Below are positions 28,544 through 38,646 of a DNA stretch of 64,000 nucleotides, one piece after another. This stretch comes from Candidatus Pantoea haifensis (GTDB lineage: Bacteria; Pseudomonadota; Gammaproteobacteria; Enterobacterales; Enterobacteriaceae). Below the pieces are notes generated by a model. That model had not been told where the DNA came from and made no database searches. It was given only the letters and a program-made list of their open reading frames with translations. Numbering within the stretch: position 1 is the first letter of the stretch; the number at the start of each line of letters is the position of its first letter. The stretch is taken from NCBI GenBank assembly GCA_018842655.1, contig JAGTWN010000004.1, positions 372,001 through 436,000 on the forward strand, given 5' to 3'. Position numbers and translations under genes: made by a program.

Positions 28544-30148
28544 TCAGAGGTGGATAAACAGCCCATACAGCAGAGCCGAAAGTAAAATGGAAACCGGCAG
28601 CGTCAGTACCCAGGCAACCGCAAGGTTACGCAGCGTAGAGAGCTGTAATCCTGAACGGTTGGCCGCCATGGTGCCTGCGACACCAGAAGAGAGAACGTGG
28701 GTAGTAGAAACGGGCAGGCCGAAACTGTCAGCTGCGCCGATGGTGGCCATCGCCACGAGTTCGGCACTGGCCCCTTGTGCATAAGTCAGATGGGTCTTGC
28801 CGATGCGTTCTCCCACTGTTACCACGATGCGACGCCAGCCGACCATGGTGCCCAGGCCAAGTGCAATCGCGACGACCACTTTTACCCACATCGGAATAAA
28901 ACGGGTGGCGCTATCCAGTTCGCGTTTAACCGCTGCCAGATTGCGCCCGGTCTCTTCCGGCAGCTTCACGTTGCTGGTTTGTAAATGCTTGATTGTTTCC
29001 GAAGCCAGATACATCTGGTTGCGGGTATTGGTGACAGACTGCGCCGGAATATTCTCCATTGAGCCGTAGCGCCGGATCTGAGCGCCAATATCATTCAGCG
29101 TTGCGGCCAGTGCAGGCAGCACATTTGCGTTCATATTGCTGCTACGCACAAACTGAGTCAGCACCTCACGAGAAGCGGGCGGTTGGCTGGCGGCGGGCTG
29201 GATTTGCAGTAATTGTTGTTCCGTCACTTCGGTTAAGGCCGCCACACGTGGGATCTGATCGGGCGGCAGCGATCGATTGAGTGCGTAAGCGATTGGCATC
29301 GTGCCCACCAGGATCAGCATGATCAGCCCCATGCCTTTTTGCCCATCGTTTGAGCCGTGCGCAAAGGACACGCCAGTGCAGGTAAGAATCAATAAGCCGC
29401 GGATCCAGACCGGCGGCGGCTGAGGACTTTCGGGCGCCTGATAAAGCTGACGGTTGCGAATAAACATCTTCATTATCCACAGCAGCAGTGCCGCACAGAC
29501 GAAGCCGACAACCGGCGAAAGCAGCAGTGAATAACCCACTTTCAGGGCCTGATCCCAGTCCACGCCGCTGACACCGCTGCGACCATGCAGCATGGCATTC
29601 GCCACACCCACGCCAATAATCGAGCCAATCAACGTATGTGAGGATGAGGAGGGCAAGCCGAAGTACCAGGTTCCGAGATTCCAGATAATGGCGGAAAACA
29701 GCAACGCATAAACCATGGCGAAACCGTTACCGCTGGCGGCTTGCAGAATCAGTTCCACGGGCAGCAGCGAGATGATGCCAAACGCCACCACGCCGCTGGA
29801 CAGCAGCACGCCGAGAAAATTACAGATGCCAGACCACACCACCGCCACACCGGGTGTCAGCGAATGGGTATAGATTACGGTGGCCACCGCATTGGCGGTA
29901 TCGTGAAAACCATTCACGAATCTGAAGCCGAGGGCAATAATCAACGCCAGGCCCAGCAAAAAGAAAGGAAAATAATGGGTTACCGGCGCGCCAGTTTCTT
30001 CAACATCATTGAACAGATTTAGCCCGGCGAACACTAAACCGCCCACCAGCAAAACCAGAAACAGCGGCTTCGAAAAGCGGCCACCTTTTTTGTCAAAGTT
30101 GGGACGACCACGCGCTGATGATGAGGACGACAAACTATTTTCGCTCAT
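28544..30148 (-). CDS. PiT-family inorganic phosphate transporter
   Basis: A 534-residue membrane protein. The two duplicated PiT signatures are clear: FVNGFHDTANAVATVIYT in the N-half and GVSFAHGSNDGQKGMG in the middle, followed by a long hydrophilic loop and the GLPVSTTHVLSS segment. The family couples phosphate (often as a metal complex) to proton or sodium uptake. It is longer than E. coli PitA (499) and has a Ser-rich N-terminus, so I do not assign pitA. It is a single gene on the reverse strand, with a weak half Pho-box-like octamer upstream (see rejected items). Confidence 0.88.
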   Translation of the reverse strand: MSENSLSSSSSARGRPNFDKKGGRFSKPLFLVLLVGGLVFAGLNLFNDVEETGAPVTHYFPFFLLGLALIIALGFRFVNGFHDTANAVATVIYTHSLTPGVAVVWSGICNFLGVLLSSGVVAFGIISLLPVELILQAASGNGFAMVYALLFSAIIWNLGTWYFGLPSSSSHTLIGSIIGVGVANAMLHGRSGVSGVDWDQALKVGYSLLLSPVVGFVCAALLLWIMKMFIRNRQLYQAPESPQPPPVWIRGLLILTCTGVSFAHGSNDGQKGMGLIMLILVGTMPIAYALNRSLPPDQIPRVAALTEVTEQQLLQIQPAASQPPASREVLTQFVRSSNMNANVLPALAATLNDIGAQIRRYGSMENIPAQSVTNTRNQMYLASETIKHLQTSNVKLPEETGRNLAAVKRELDSATRFIPMWVKVVVAIALGLGTMVGWRRIVVTVGERIGKTHLTYAQGASAELVAMATIGAADSFGLPVSTTHVLSSGVAGTMAANRSGLQLSTLRNLAVAWVLTLPVSILLSALLYGLFIHL

Positions 30149-30303
30149 GGCATACCTCTGATTTCAGTTTGCAGATGCTCATTCGCACCTGTTAACCGCA
30201 GTGTGATACGCGCTTTGTATGACAGAAAAATGATGCGGCCCGTCTGACGGCACAAAGCAGGCGCATGCTGTTTCTGTTGACGGTGATGACCGCGCTGATG
30301 CTG

Positions 30304-32442
30304 TTAGTGCTGGTTTTCATGCAGGTGGCTGGTTGGCGGGCTTTGCGCCGACCACGGCACCAGCTGGCCATGTTGCAACTGCAATACGCGGTCTGCGCTG
30401 GCCAGCGTTTCGGGCCGGTGGGCAATCAGTAATACAGGCAGATCCAGCTGGCGTATGACCTCTGAAATTAACCGTTCGTTTTCCTGATCGAGCTGGCTTG
30501 TGGCTTCATCCAGGATCAACAAGCGAGGACGTTTGTACAGCGCCCGCGCCAGCAGGAGACGCTGGCGTTGACCACCGGACAATGCGCCACCCAGCTCGCC
30601 CAACAACGTGTGATAACCCATTGGCAGACGCTGAATATGATCGTCAATCTGCGCCTGACGCGCGCACGCTTCTGCCCGGCAGCGGTCGGCAGGCTGGCTA
30701 AACAGGGTAATATTGTCCATTATGGAGCCGCTAAACAGCCGATCATCCTGAAGTACGCAGCCCACCGTTTGCCGGACGCTGGCGCAATGCCGGGCGCTGA
30801 GCGGTAAACCAAACAGGTGAATCTCACCGCTTTCAAATGCATACAGTCCGAGCAGCAGCTTTGCCAGCGTGGTTTTGCCACAGCCGGAAGGGCCGGTCAG
30901 CGCCAGAATTTCCCCAGGATGCAAGGTAAAATCGACACCATCTAACAGCCACGGTGCCTGTGGATGATAACGAAACCGTACCTGTCGCGCCTCGATCACC
31001 GCTGCCGGGGCTGTGGCGATCCCTTCGGGACAGGTCGCCGCCGCCTCTTCCGGCGACGTCAGAACAATATCCGCCAGACGTTCGCGATAAATGCCAATCT
31101 GCAGCCAGCTAAATAAGCTATCGGTGAGTTGACTGATGCTGGCAGAAAAGCGGCTCTGAAAACTCAGCCAGGCAACCAGCATGCCCACAGTAAAACGATC
31201 TTCCAGCACTTCGGTCGCCCCCAGCCACAGCACCAGCGCCGTGCACAGGCTCATCAGGGTAATTTCAATAACGCCAAACAGCATAGCCAGTTTTTGTTCC
31301 GCCAGCTGGGCATTGCGGCGGGCAATATTCAGATGCTGCCAGGCGATTTCGCGTGGCTGCATTGCAGCATTAATGCGCAGGCTCAGCACACCGTGTAAGG
31401 TTTCGAGAAAATGGCTGTTTTCTCGCGTGGCAGCCTGCCAGCTTTGTTCCGTGGCCTGGCGAAACGGACGATAAGCCACCAGGCGCAGCAGAAAATAGAG
31501 CAGGGCAGCGGCCAATGCCACGGCGGTGAGTTTTACGCTATAAAACAGCATGATCACCAGCATCGTGGTAACCAACAGCATATCAAGCAGTGCACTCAGC
31601 AAGGTCTCTGTGAGCGTGCTTTGCAGCGTATTGACGGCATCGAAGCGAGCACTGATGCCGCCTGTATCACGCTTCTCAAACCAGTCGATGGGTAAACGCA
31701 GCAGGTGATGAAAGACTTTTTGGCTCCACTGGACGTTAAGTGAGAGCGACAGCGATAAAATGGCCCACTGGCGTAGCAGACCCAGCAGCGTTTGGGTGGC
31801 GACCAGCAGGAGCGAGGCCAGCACGATAAGCGTCAGTAAATTACTGTCACGCGCAACCAGCACATCGTCTATCACCATTTGATTCAGCAACGGCGCGCCA
31901 AGCGCAAGGATCTCCATCACGCTGGCAAAACAAAATATACGCGCCAGCGCCGGCATTAAACCGTGACAGCGTCCCAGTAGCTGGCGCAGCCCGATATCAC
32001 GGCGTTGATCCTGAGGGGTAAACTGCGGTCGCGGTGTCAGCTCCAGCGCAATACCGGTGAAGTGGCGATTCACCGACGCCCAACTGAGCGTCAGACGGCC
32101 TGCGGCGGGATCGTGGATAATAATGCCTTTACGCAGCACTTTAACGATCACCACAAAGTGCTGATTATCCCAGTGAAGAATCGCCGGGCAGGTAAGCTGG
32201 CGGATCTGTTCCATTTCCAGGCGCAACGCACGCCCCTGTAAGTCGCACGCTTCGGCACAGGCCAGAATTTCATTAAGGCGCATGCCTTGCGCGGCAGGAA
32301 CAAAGCGGCTGCGCAGGCTGGCCAGATCGCAGCGTTGACCAAAATGATCAAGCACCATGGCCAGGCAGGCTAGGCCGCATTCAGCCGATTCAGTTTGCTG
32401 GATCAGGGCCATGCGCCGCCGCCAGCGAAGAGGCGCGACCAC
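30304..32442 (-). CDS. Peptidase C39-containing ABC exporter (bacteriocin/microcin type)
   Basis: A 712-residue CvaB-like transporter that cuts a double-glycine leader and exports the peptide. The N-terminal C39 peptidase has QTESAECG with Gln16 and Cys22, then His95 (QHFVVIV) and Asp111 (IHDPAAG), so the catalytic triad is intact. An ABC membrane domain follows, then an ATPase with GPSGCGKT, LSGGQRQR and LLILDEAT. Translation probably begins at GTG 32442, which overlaps the hlyD-like stop as TAGTG and aligns LRWRRR with the CvaB N-terminus. No precursor gene is visible beside it. Confidence 0.85.
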   Translation of the reverse strand: MVAPLRWRRRMALIQQTESAECGLACLAMVLDHFGQRCDLASLRSRFVPAAQGMRLNEILACAEACDLQGRALRLEMEQIRQLTCPAILHWDNQHFVVIVKVLRKGIIIHDPAAGRLTLSWASVNRHFTGIALELTPRPQFTPQDQRRDIGLRQLLGRCHGLMPALARIFCFASVMEILALGAPLLNQMVIDDVLVARDSNLLTLIVLASLLLVATQTLLGLLRQWAILSLSLSLNVQWSQKVFHHLLRLPIDWFEKRDTGGISARFDAVNTLQSTLTETLLSALLDMLLVTTMLVIMLFYSVKLTAVALAAALLYFLLRLVAYRPFRQATEQSWQAATRENSHFLETLHGVLSLRINAAMQPREIAWQHLNIARRNAQLAEQKLAMLFGVIEITLMSLCTALVLWLGATEVLEDRFTVGMLVAWLSFQSRFSASISQLTDSLFSWLQIGIYRERLADIVLTSPEEAAATCPEGIATAPAAVIEARQVRFRYHPQAPWLLDGVDFTLHPGEILALTGPSGCGKTTLAKLLLGLYAFESGEIHLFGLPLSARHCASVRQTVGCVLQDDRLFSGSIMDNITLFSQPADRCRAEACARQAQIDDHIQRLPMGYHTLLGELGGALSGGQRQRLLLARALYKRPRLLILDEATSQLDQENERLISEVIRQLDLPVLLIAHRPETLASADRVLQLQHGQLVPWSAQSPPTSHLHENQH

Positions 32443-33704
32443 TATACATTTCCTCGCAGTGTCCACAGCGGTTCCAGCAGCCATTCCCACAGATAACGCT
32501 GTTCCAGCTCGACCGCGCCGCTCAGCGTCATACCGGGGCGCAGTGGCTCATCTTTTCCATAAGCGCGAAGTGTCGTGCTGTCGAGTGCCACCACGATACG
32601 GTAGTGTGCCTCGCTGCGCTGCCATGTCGCCAGCTGGCGTGGCAGGACATCACCCGCCTGCAGACTGACCAGCGTCATGGTTTGTACTGTCCCCCACTGA
32701 ATACCAAATTTTTCATGGGGAAACGCATTCAGGCGCAGGCCGACCCGCTGGCCTGGCTGGATAAACCCCACGGCAGCACTGGGGGCATAGAGTTCTGCCT
32801 GCAGCTGCGCATCGGCGGGGAGTAAAGTTAACAAACGTTCTCCGGCGCGCACGCTTTCTCCCGCTTTTACCAGCAGTGCCGCAATTTTTCCCGCGACCGG
32901 TGCATGAATCTGACTAATCCCGCGTTCGGCTAAGGTCAGTTGCTGCTGATGCAGCGATTCTTGCTGCCGCTTCAGCTCCTCCTGACGAATGGCAAATTGC
33001 TGTTTTTGTTGAAGTTGGTTGGTTTGCAGCAGGCTGCGATCGCGCTCCAGCCGCTGCTGCTGCTGTTGCAACTGCATCAACGCCAGTTGCGCATCATTAA
33101 GCGCGAGCTGTTGCTGTTCACGCTCGTGGGCAGAGATGAATTGCCGCTGGTGCAGTTGCTGATAGCGTTCTGCATCGCGTTTTAACAGGTCAGCTTTCTG
33201 TCTGGCCAGCGTCCGCGCCTGCGCTGCGCTGGCGATTTCTGCACTCAGTTGCTTTAGCTGCATGTCGCTGTGCTGCTGCTGCAATTGCGTTAATGTCTGT
33301 TCCTGGCTTTGCTGCTCAATCAGATGCTGCTGCTGGCGTGCCAGTGACAGGCGCAAGGCGCGCAGGTTATCGTCTCCGATGCCTTGTAATGATGCGCTGC
33401 TGAGTCGTAATAATGGGGTCTCTGCGGCGACGCTGTCGCCTTCCTGAAAAAGCTGAGTCTGGACATAACCCTCACGTGGGCTGGTGATATGAAACAGCCC
33501 GGCAGCAGGTAAAATAATGCCCTGGAGCTGCGCTTTGCGGGTATAAGTGCCAAAGACGAGAAGCAGAATAAGCGCCACCAGCAGCAACAGCGATGCCAGG
33601 GCGAAGAGGGTAAGGCTGTTCTGCACCGGCAGAACCAGAACCCCCTGAAGGGCGGGCTGTTGCTGGCTGTCGAGATATCCCTGACGTAAAAGTGGTGCTG
33701 ACAT
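32442..33704 (-). CDS. HlyD/CvaA-like periplasmic adaptor of the peptide exporter
   Basis: A 420-residue membrane-fusion protein. One membrane segment (about residues 31-52) is followed by GIILPAAGLFHITSPREGYV (lipoyl/barrel part), a long Gln-rich coiled coil (about 110-270), and the second lipoyl half HAPVAGKIAALLVKAGESV. It would link the C39 exporter to an outer-membrane channel such as TolC. It is the first gene of a two-gene operon with the exporter. Local G+C is normal, so recent transfer is not obvious. Confidence 0.85.
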   Translation of the reverse strand: MSAPLLRQGYLDSQQQPALQGVLVLPVQNSLTLFALASLLLLVALILLLVFGTYTRKAQLQGIILPAAGLFHITSPREGYVQTQLFQEGDSVAAETPLLRLSSASLQGIGDDNLRALRLSLARQQQHLIEQQSQEQTLTQLQQQHSDMQLKQLSAEIASAAQARTLARQKADLLKRDAERYQQLHQRQFISAHEREQQQLALNDAQLALMQLQQQQQRLERDRSLLQTNQLQQKQQFAIRQEELKRQQESLHQQQLTLAERGISQIHAPVAGKIAALLVKAGESVRAGERLLTLLPADAQLQAELYAPSAAVGFIQPGQRVGLRLNAFPHEKFGIQWGTVQTMTLVSLQAGDVLPRQLATWQRSEAHYRIVVALDSTTLRAYGKDEPLRPGMTLSGAVELEQRYLWEWLLEPLWTLRGNV

Positions 33705-33798
33705 CCTGCTCTCCTTAGCGGGGGTTCAGCGTGCGATTATTGGTGGCTGTGCCAGTGGAATCAATATCGATTCAATTAAAAGAGGCGAAATATTCGGC

Positions 33799-33828
33799 AA
33801 AAAAAGCCAGCGACAGGCGCTGGCTTTT
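33799..33828 (-). terminator. Rho-independent terminator of ldtB
   Basis: On the reverse strand an 8-bp stem (AGCCAGCG/CGCTGGCT, 33805-33812 and 33818-33825) is followed by a run of seven T (33805 down to 33799). It lies about 30 bases beyond the ldtB stop codon and separates ldtB from the exporter operon. Confidence 0.88.
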
Positions 33829-33859
33829 ACCGTGCAACTCAGACTAATGCGAGAAGCTT

Positions 33860-34966
33860 TTATGAATTGTTATCGTTTGCGGTGGCAGGCTGAATTTGCG
33901 GCTGCGGCTGCGGCTGCGGCTGTGCGGCGTTCGGCGCCTGTACATTTGCACCCTGTGATGTCACCGGTGACATCGGCTCTTCTTTTGGCTGCGCGTCAGG
34001 GGTTTCAGGAACATCAACCGGCGCTGTTGGCACGCTGTCAGCGACGCCGTTAACTTTTACCGGCATGCCGGTGCGGCTCTGAATAGCGTTATTCACCTGG
34101 TCCTGATTAACGCTAGCGTCAACCAGCACTTTGCTCACCGTCTGAGTCAGCGTAACAGGCACCAGTTCACGCGAGTTAAACTGCTCTTCGGTGGTAGAGA
34201 GCGGGTTATGGACTTCCACATAACGTGAACCGTCTGGCTCAACCGTGGCTTTAACTGGCTGGTCAACAAACTGCACGCGCGTACCCACCGGCACATTCTG
34301 GAATAGCCATTTGATGTCGTCAGCACGCAGACGGACGCAGCCGTGGCTCACGCGCAGACCGATCCCAAAGTTAGCATTGGTACCGTGAATGGCATACAGA
34401 CGGCCAATATAAAGCGCATACAGACCCATTGGGTTATCCGGGCCAGCCGGGAACACTTCCGGCAGGTTTTCACCGCGCGCGGCATATTCGGCGTGCATCG
34501 CTTTGGTTGGCGTCCAGGTTGGGCCATCCTTTTTACGCTGTACGCTGGTGGTCCAGTTGATCGGCGTATCTTTTCCTAACTCACCAATACCAATGGGCAG
34601 AACCACAACGGTTTTGGTGCCTTTCGGATAATAATAAAGACGCATTTCCGCACTGTTGATCACAATGCCTTCACGTGGGGCGTCAGGCAAAATCAGCTGC
34701 TGCGGGATGATCATTTTACGGCCAGCCTGTGGCAGATAAACGTCAACGCCAGGGTTGGCTTCCAGCATATTGCTGAGACCCATTTGATACTGCGCTGCAA
34801 AGGCTTCCAGCGGCAGTTTGCTGTCTTGTGGGACGGTAATTTCGATATTTTCCCCAACCAAACGGCTGTTAGCGGCTGGTAAAGGGTAAACCACGGCAAA
34901 GGCAGACTGGCTGAAAGCGGCCAGGGCCAAAGCGATTGAAGCGAACGCGCGAATGCTCATTTTCAT
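33860..34966 (-). CDS. ldtB: L,D-transpeptidase LdtB with C-terminal P/Q-rich tail
   Basis: A periplasmic enzyme linking Braun lipoprotein to peptidoglycan. The 368 residues have an N-terminal signal peptide (cut near SAFA), a LysM-like segment (about 45-95) and the YkuD catalytic domain with [10 protein letters not shown]...SHGCVRL carrying the active Cys. E. coli LdtB (YbiS) has 306 residues and ends near NRSGMPVRLN; here about 60 residues follow, rich in Pro, Gln and Val with alternating Gln-Pro repeats. The start MKM offers two ATGs. Confidence 0.92.
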   Translation of the reverse strand: MKMSIRAFASIALALAAFSQSAFAVVYPLPAANSRLVGENIEITVPQDSKLPLEAFAAQYQMGLSNMLEANPGVDVYLPQAGRKMIIPQQLILPDAPREGIVINSAEMRLYYYPKGTKTVVVLPIGIGELGKDTPINWTTSVQRKKDGPTWTPTKAMHAEYAARGENLPEVFPAGPDNPMGLYALYIGRLYAIHGTNANFGIGLRVSHGCVRLRADDIKWLFQNVPVGTRVQFVDQPVKATVEPDGSRYVEVHNPLSTTEEQFNSRELVPVTLTQTVSKVLVDASVNQDQVNNAIQSRTGMPVKVNGVADSVPTAPVDVPETPDAQPKEEPMSPVTSQGANVQAPNAAQPQPQPQPQIQPATANDNNS

Positions 34967-35161
34967 ATTTTACAAGTCGTTATCGCCATATTTCAGGCTT
35001 GTCAGTGTGTCGAACCCATGCCGGTCAGATGACCCGCTGCGCATTATATGTTCATTGTTCTCAAGTTGTGAATCAGGATTTTAGACCGCTTAACATACTT
35101 TACCTAACCTCTTGTGTTAACCAGACGATTCTTTTAGTGATTTTGGGCGAAACAGGGCTTT

Positions 35162-36976
35162 TCAGGGCTGCCACAACGTCACTTCACCGCTGAGTTTGCG
35201 ATTCAGGAAAAAGGCGGCACTGATTAAAGCCAGATGCGTCAGAGCCTGCGGAAAGTTGCCTAGCGCATGGCCACGGCTGTCAAACTCTTCCGCATAAAGG
35301 CCGAGCGGATTGGCATAGCTGAGCAGTTTTTCAAACTCGAAATGCGCTTCCTGAATGCGCCCGGCACGTGCCAGACACTCTACGTACCAGAAGGAGCAGG
35401 CACCAAACGATCCTTCCGAGCCTTTCAGCCCGTCAGCGGGTGTTTCATCGATATTGTAGCGCCGCACCATCCCGTCGCTTACCAGCTGCGTTTTTATCGC
35501 ATCGAGCGTAGCCAGCCAGTCAGGATCGGTGGCACCGACAAAACGGACCAGTGGCATCAAGAGCATAGAGGCGTCGAGATTCTCTCCGTTTCGCGTTGAA
35601 ACAAAGTGGCCGCGCTCGCTGTTCCAGAAGTTTTGCCAGATATCTTCGCGAATTTCACGCCGGACCCGGTCCCAGCGTTCATAAGGCATCGGCAGCGATC
35701 GTTTCATGCCGAGACGTAATGCACGATCCAGGGCTACCCAGCACATTAAGCGCGAATGTAAAAAATGTTCTGGCTTGCCGCGCATCTCCCAGATTCCGGC
35801 ATCCGGCTCGTTCCAGCTATCGCACAGGCGGTCAATCATTTGTGAAACGTAGCGCCAGCCGCGCTGGGAAATCGCTTCGCCATATTTATTGGCAAGGTAG
35901 ACGGCATCCATCAGTTCGCCGTAGATATCCAGTTGGGTTTGCTGCCAGGCATCATTACCGATACGCACCGGACGTGAATCACCGTAGCCAGAAAGATTAA
36001 GCAGCTCGATTTCATGCAATTCAGTGCCGCTGTCGAGACGATACATCACCTGTAAACGCATCTCATCATGGTGACTGTTCACGACGCAACGCCCCACCCA
36101 GTGGGTAAAATGTTTCGCCTCCTCAACATAGCCGAGCCGCATTAAGGCGTACATGCTAAACGAGGCGTCACGAATCCATGAAGCACGGTAATCCCAGTTA
36201 CGTTCGCCGCCGACTTCTTCCGGTAAGCCAAAGGTTGCCGCGGCAGCAATAGAACCGTGCTGCCACGATGTCAGCAGCTTGAGTGCCAGCGCCGAACGCT
36301 GAACTCTCTCTCGCCAGCGGCCATTGTAGTTGCTTTGGTTGCTCCAGCGCCGCCAGAAGGTAAGGGTATCTTCAAAGCATCGCTCGGTAGCAATAGCTTC
36401 TATGTGTGCATCGTTAACGCTGCCAAATTCAAACTCGGCATGCTCGCCTGCCTTGAGAACAAAGCTGGCGGTGGCTGCGTTCTCTTCCCGCGTCATCACC
36501 ACGGTTGCCGCCAGACGCAGCGAGGGCTGACCCTCCGCATGAAAATCGATACAACCGCGCTGAGCTTCCGCTCGGGTATGCGCACGGGCGTAATCGTGAC
36601 GCGGCGCGCAGCGCATGTTGAAGCGTGCGCAACCCCGCACCATTTTGACCCGGCGAATCAGGCGTGGCAGTTTGTCGCGGTCATCACAGATTGGCATGTA
36701 ATCAGTAATTTCCGCCACGCCATCATCACTTAACCAGCGCGTCTGTAAGATATTGGTATCGGGAAGATAAAGTTGCTGGCGGCGCACATCTTGCCAGTCT
36801 GGGGCCAGCGAAAACAGCCCGGCCTCGTCGCTGTCAAGCAGGGCGCTAAACACTGAAGGACTGTCAAGCTCTGGCCAACAGAGATAATCAATGGTGCCGT
36901 CATTGGCAATCAGTGCACAGGTGCGCAAATCGCCAATGATGCCGTGGTCTTCAATTTTGCGTTTTACCGTGCTCAT
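35162..36976 (-). CDS. Glycoside hydrolase family 15 protein
   Basis: A 604-residue GH15 (glucoamylase/trehalase-like) protein without a signal peptide. The family N-domain begins EDHGIIGDLRTCALIANDGT; the (alpha/alpha)6 domain shows GERNWDYRASWIRDASF, LSGYGDSRPVRIGNDA and SEGSFGACSFWYVE. Substrate could be trehalose or a malto-oligosaccharide; the sequence alone does not decide. ATG 36976 is chosen because GGGAGAAACGA precedes it and MSTVKRKIEDHG is a normal family start. It is divergent from yohF with a 117-bp gap. Confidence 0.85.
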   Translation of the reverse strand: MSTVKRKIEDHGIIGDLRTCALIANDGTIDYLCWPELDSPSVFSALLDSDEAGLFSLAPDWQDVRRQQLYLPDTNILQTRWLSDDGVAEITDYMPICDDRDKLPRLIRRVKMVRGCARFNMRCAPRHDYARAHTRAEAQRGCIDFHAEGQPSLRLAATVVMTREENAATASFVLKAGEHAEFEFGSVNDAHIEAIATERCFEDTLTFWRRWSNQSNYNGRWRERVQRSALALKLLTSWQHGSIAAAATFGLPEEVGGERNWDYRASWIRDASFSMYALMRLGYVEEAKHFTHWVGRCVVNSHHDEMRLQVMYRLDSGTELHEIELLNLSGYGDSRPVRIGNDAWQQTQLDIYGELMDAVYLANKYGEAISQRGWRYVSQMIDRLCDSWNEPDAGIWEMRGKPEHFLHSRLMCWVALDRALRLGMKRSLPMPYERWDRVRREIREDIWQNFWNSERGHFVSTRNGENLDASMLLMPLVRFVGATDPDWLATLDAIKTQLVSDGMVRRYNIDETPADGLKGSEGSFGACSFWYVECLARAGRIQEAHFEFEKLLSYANPLGLYAEEFDSRGHALGNFPQALTHLALISAAFFLNRKLSGEVTLWQP

Positions 36977-37093
36977 TCGTTTCTCCCGCTCAGTTTCAGA
37001 TTTAACTATAGCCAGGTGACTCAATACGGCCTCGCTTGGGCACAGATGGATAACATCTATACTTTTCTGACACACTTTTTATAGGAGGTAGAG

Positions 37094-37867
37094 ATGTCGA
37101 CTCAACAGACGAAAGTAGCCGTGATTACCGCATCAGATTCAGGTATCGGCAGCCGCTGTGCTGAAATGCTGGCAGAGCAGGGGTTTGATATTGGCATTAC
37201 CTGGCGTTCAGATGAGCAAGGCGCACAGGAAACCGCCCGTAAAGTGCGTGACAAAGGCCAGCGCGCCGAAATTATTCAACTCGACCTGTCTGATCCGCAG
37301 CAGGGCGGTAAGTCATTGCAGCAGTTGATCGACAAATTTGGCCGCATTGATGTGCTGGTGAACAATGCAGGCACCAATGTAAAAGCCGATTTTCTGGATA
37401 TTAAATTTGAAGACTGGCGAAAAATATTCAGTGTGGACGTTGATGGCGCGCTTATTTGTGGCCAGATTGCGGCGCGTAAAATGGTGGAGCAGGGCGAAGG
37501 AGGACGCATTGTTAACATCACCTCGGTGCATGAACATACTCCGCTGCCGGGTTCAGTTGCCTATACGGCGGCGAAACATGCACTGGGCGGCTTAACCAAA
37601 GCGATGGCGCTGAGTCTGTTGCCGCATAAGATCCTGGTGAATGCCGTCGCGCCTGGTGCGATCGCCACGCCGATGAATGATATGAGTGACGAAGATGCAC
37701 ACAAGGTGAAAATGCCCGACATCCCTGCGGGTCGGCCAGGCGACACACGTGAAATCGCGAGCATGGTCACCTGGCTCTGCTCAGAGTGGGCCACCTACAC
37801 CACCGGGCAATCCTTTATTGTCGATGGCGGCTTTATGCTGGCGAACCCACAGTTCAAAGGTTACTGA
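37094..37867 (+). CDS. yohF: short-chain dehydrogenase/reductase YohF
   Basis: A 257-residue SDR. TASDSGIG near residue 13 takes the role of the TGxxxGIG cofactor loop; NNAG, the catalytic Ser of NITSVHEHTPLPGSVAYTAAKHA and the YxxxK are present. It matches E. coli YohF (253), including the C-terminal IVDGGFMLANPQF. The physiological substrate is unknown. An AGGAGGT site precedes the ATG. The gene overlaps the convergent yohD by 7 bases. Confidence 0.92.
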   Translation: MSTQQTKVAVITASDSGIGSRCAEMLAEQGFDIGITWRSDEQGAQETARKVRDKGQRAEIIQLDLSDPQQGGKSLQQLIDKFGRIDVLVNNAGTNVKADFLDIKFEDWRKIFSVDVDGALICGQIAARKMVEQGEGGRIVNITSVHEHTPLPGSVAYTAAKHALGGLTKAMALSLLPHKILVNAVAPGAIATPMNDMSDEDAHKVKMPDIPAGRPGDTREIASMVTWLCSEWATYTTGQSFIVDGGFMLANPQFKGY

Positions 37868-38439
37868 TCGGCCCGTCTGGTGTGCCAGCGACGAATGATC
37901 CAGCGGAGCAGCAGCGCAAATACAATCGCCCCGACCAGCCACAGCAGATGTTTTACGTGCTGGTCGAGTTTGTGTAGCCAGGGCGTAATAATGCCGCCTG
38001 CAAAGTAGCCGAGCGTGACAAATATCAGTGCCCAAATGGCTGCGCCGACAATGTTCAGTAAAAAGAATTTCATTGGATTGAGGCGGCTGGCGCCAATAAT
38101 GACTGGTCCAATCAGACGAAAGCCATACATAAAGCGAACACCGATCACAAACAGGCTGGGGCGACGTTTAATCAGGCGGTTGGCTTTGACAATTTTGTCC
38201 TGATGTTTCTTGATGCGGCGCAAAATACGCGCGCCGTAGCGTCGTCCCAGCCAGTACAGCAACTGATCGCCAACAATTCCGCCTCCCATTGCCGCCAGGA
38301 CCACGCCAGTAAACTGCACCAAACCCTCATGCGCCGCCACTCCGCCGAGTAATGTAAAGGTTTCCCCTTCCGCGATACAGCCAAGAAACAGCGCGAGATA
38401 ACCGTACTGAGTTATTAATCCATTGATATCAAAGTGCAA
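37861..38439 (-). CDS. yohD: DedA-family membrane protein YohD
   Basis: A 192-residue DedA (SNARE-associated) protein like E. coli YohD. Family motifs EGETFTLLGG, GGGIVGDQLLYWLGRRYG and VRFMYGFRLIGPVIIGASRL are evident. DedA proteins are thought to be lipid scramblases or flippases such as undecaprenyl-phosphate carriers; the specific role of YohD is not known. Confidence 0.92.
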   Translation of the reverse strand: MHFDINGLITQYGYLALFLGCIAEGETFTLLGGVAAHEGLVQFTGVVLAAMGGGIVGDQLLYWLGRRYGARILRRIKKHQDKIVKANRLIKRRPSLFVIGVRFMYGFRLIGPVIIGASRLNPMKFFLLNIVGAAIWALIFVTLGYFAGGIITPWLHKLDQHVKHLLWLVGAIVFALLLRWIIRRWHTRRADQ

Positions 38440-38646
38440 AATTAGCCTCCCTGTCAGATAAACGTTTCTCTCAGTCTATACGCTAACGGCGAAGGCATCT
38501 GCCCGGACGCGGGTGTCAGGCTTTTTTCGCTGATTTATTGCGCAATCACTACACAAATTGCTGCGCCGTTTATACTTGAGGGGAAGCTGCCCTCGCGATC
38601 GGTTTGCAGGTAAAAGGGCGGCCCTTCGCATCAGAGGAGTGATTGT

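Noticed and set aside
30218-30225. CTGTCATA on the reverse strand ahead of the PiT gene, resembling half a Pho box
   Set aside because: The second half-site is absent; a single octamer is not enough to claim PhoB control.
30192-30425. A 77-codon reverse ORF at the end of the exporter gene
   Set aside because: It overlaps the ATPase domain in another frame and shows no family features.
30266-30433. A forward ORF of about 55 codons with a hydrophobic start beside the exporter, considered as a peptide precursor
   Set aside because: It mostly overlaps the 3' end of the exporter gene antisense, has no double-glycine leader and no good ribosome site; it is probably a shadow frame.
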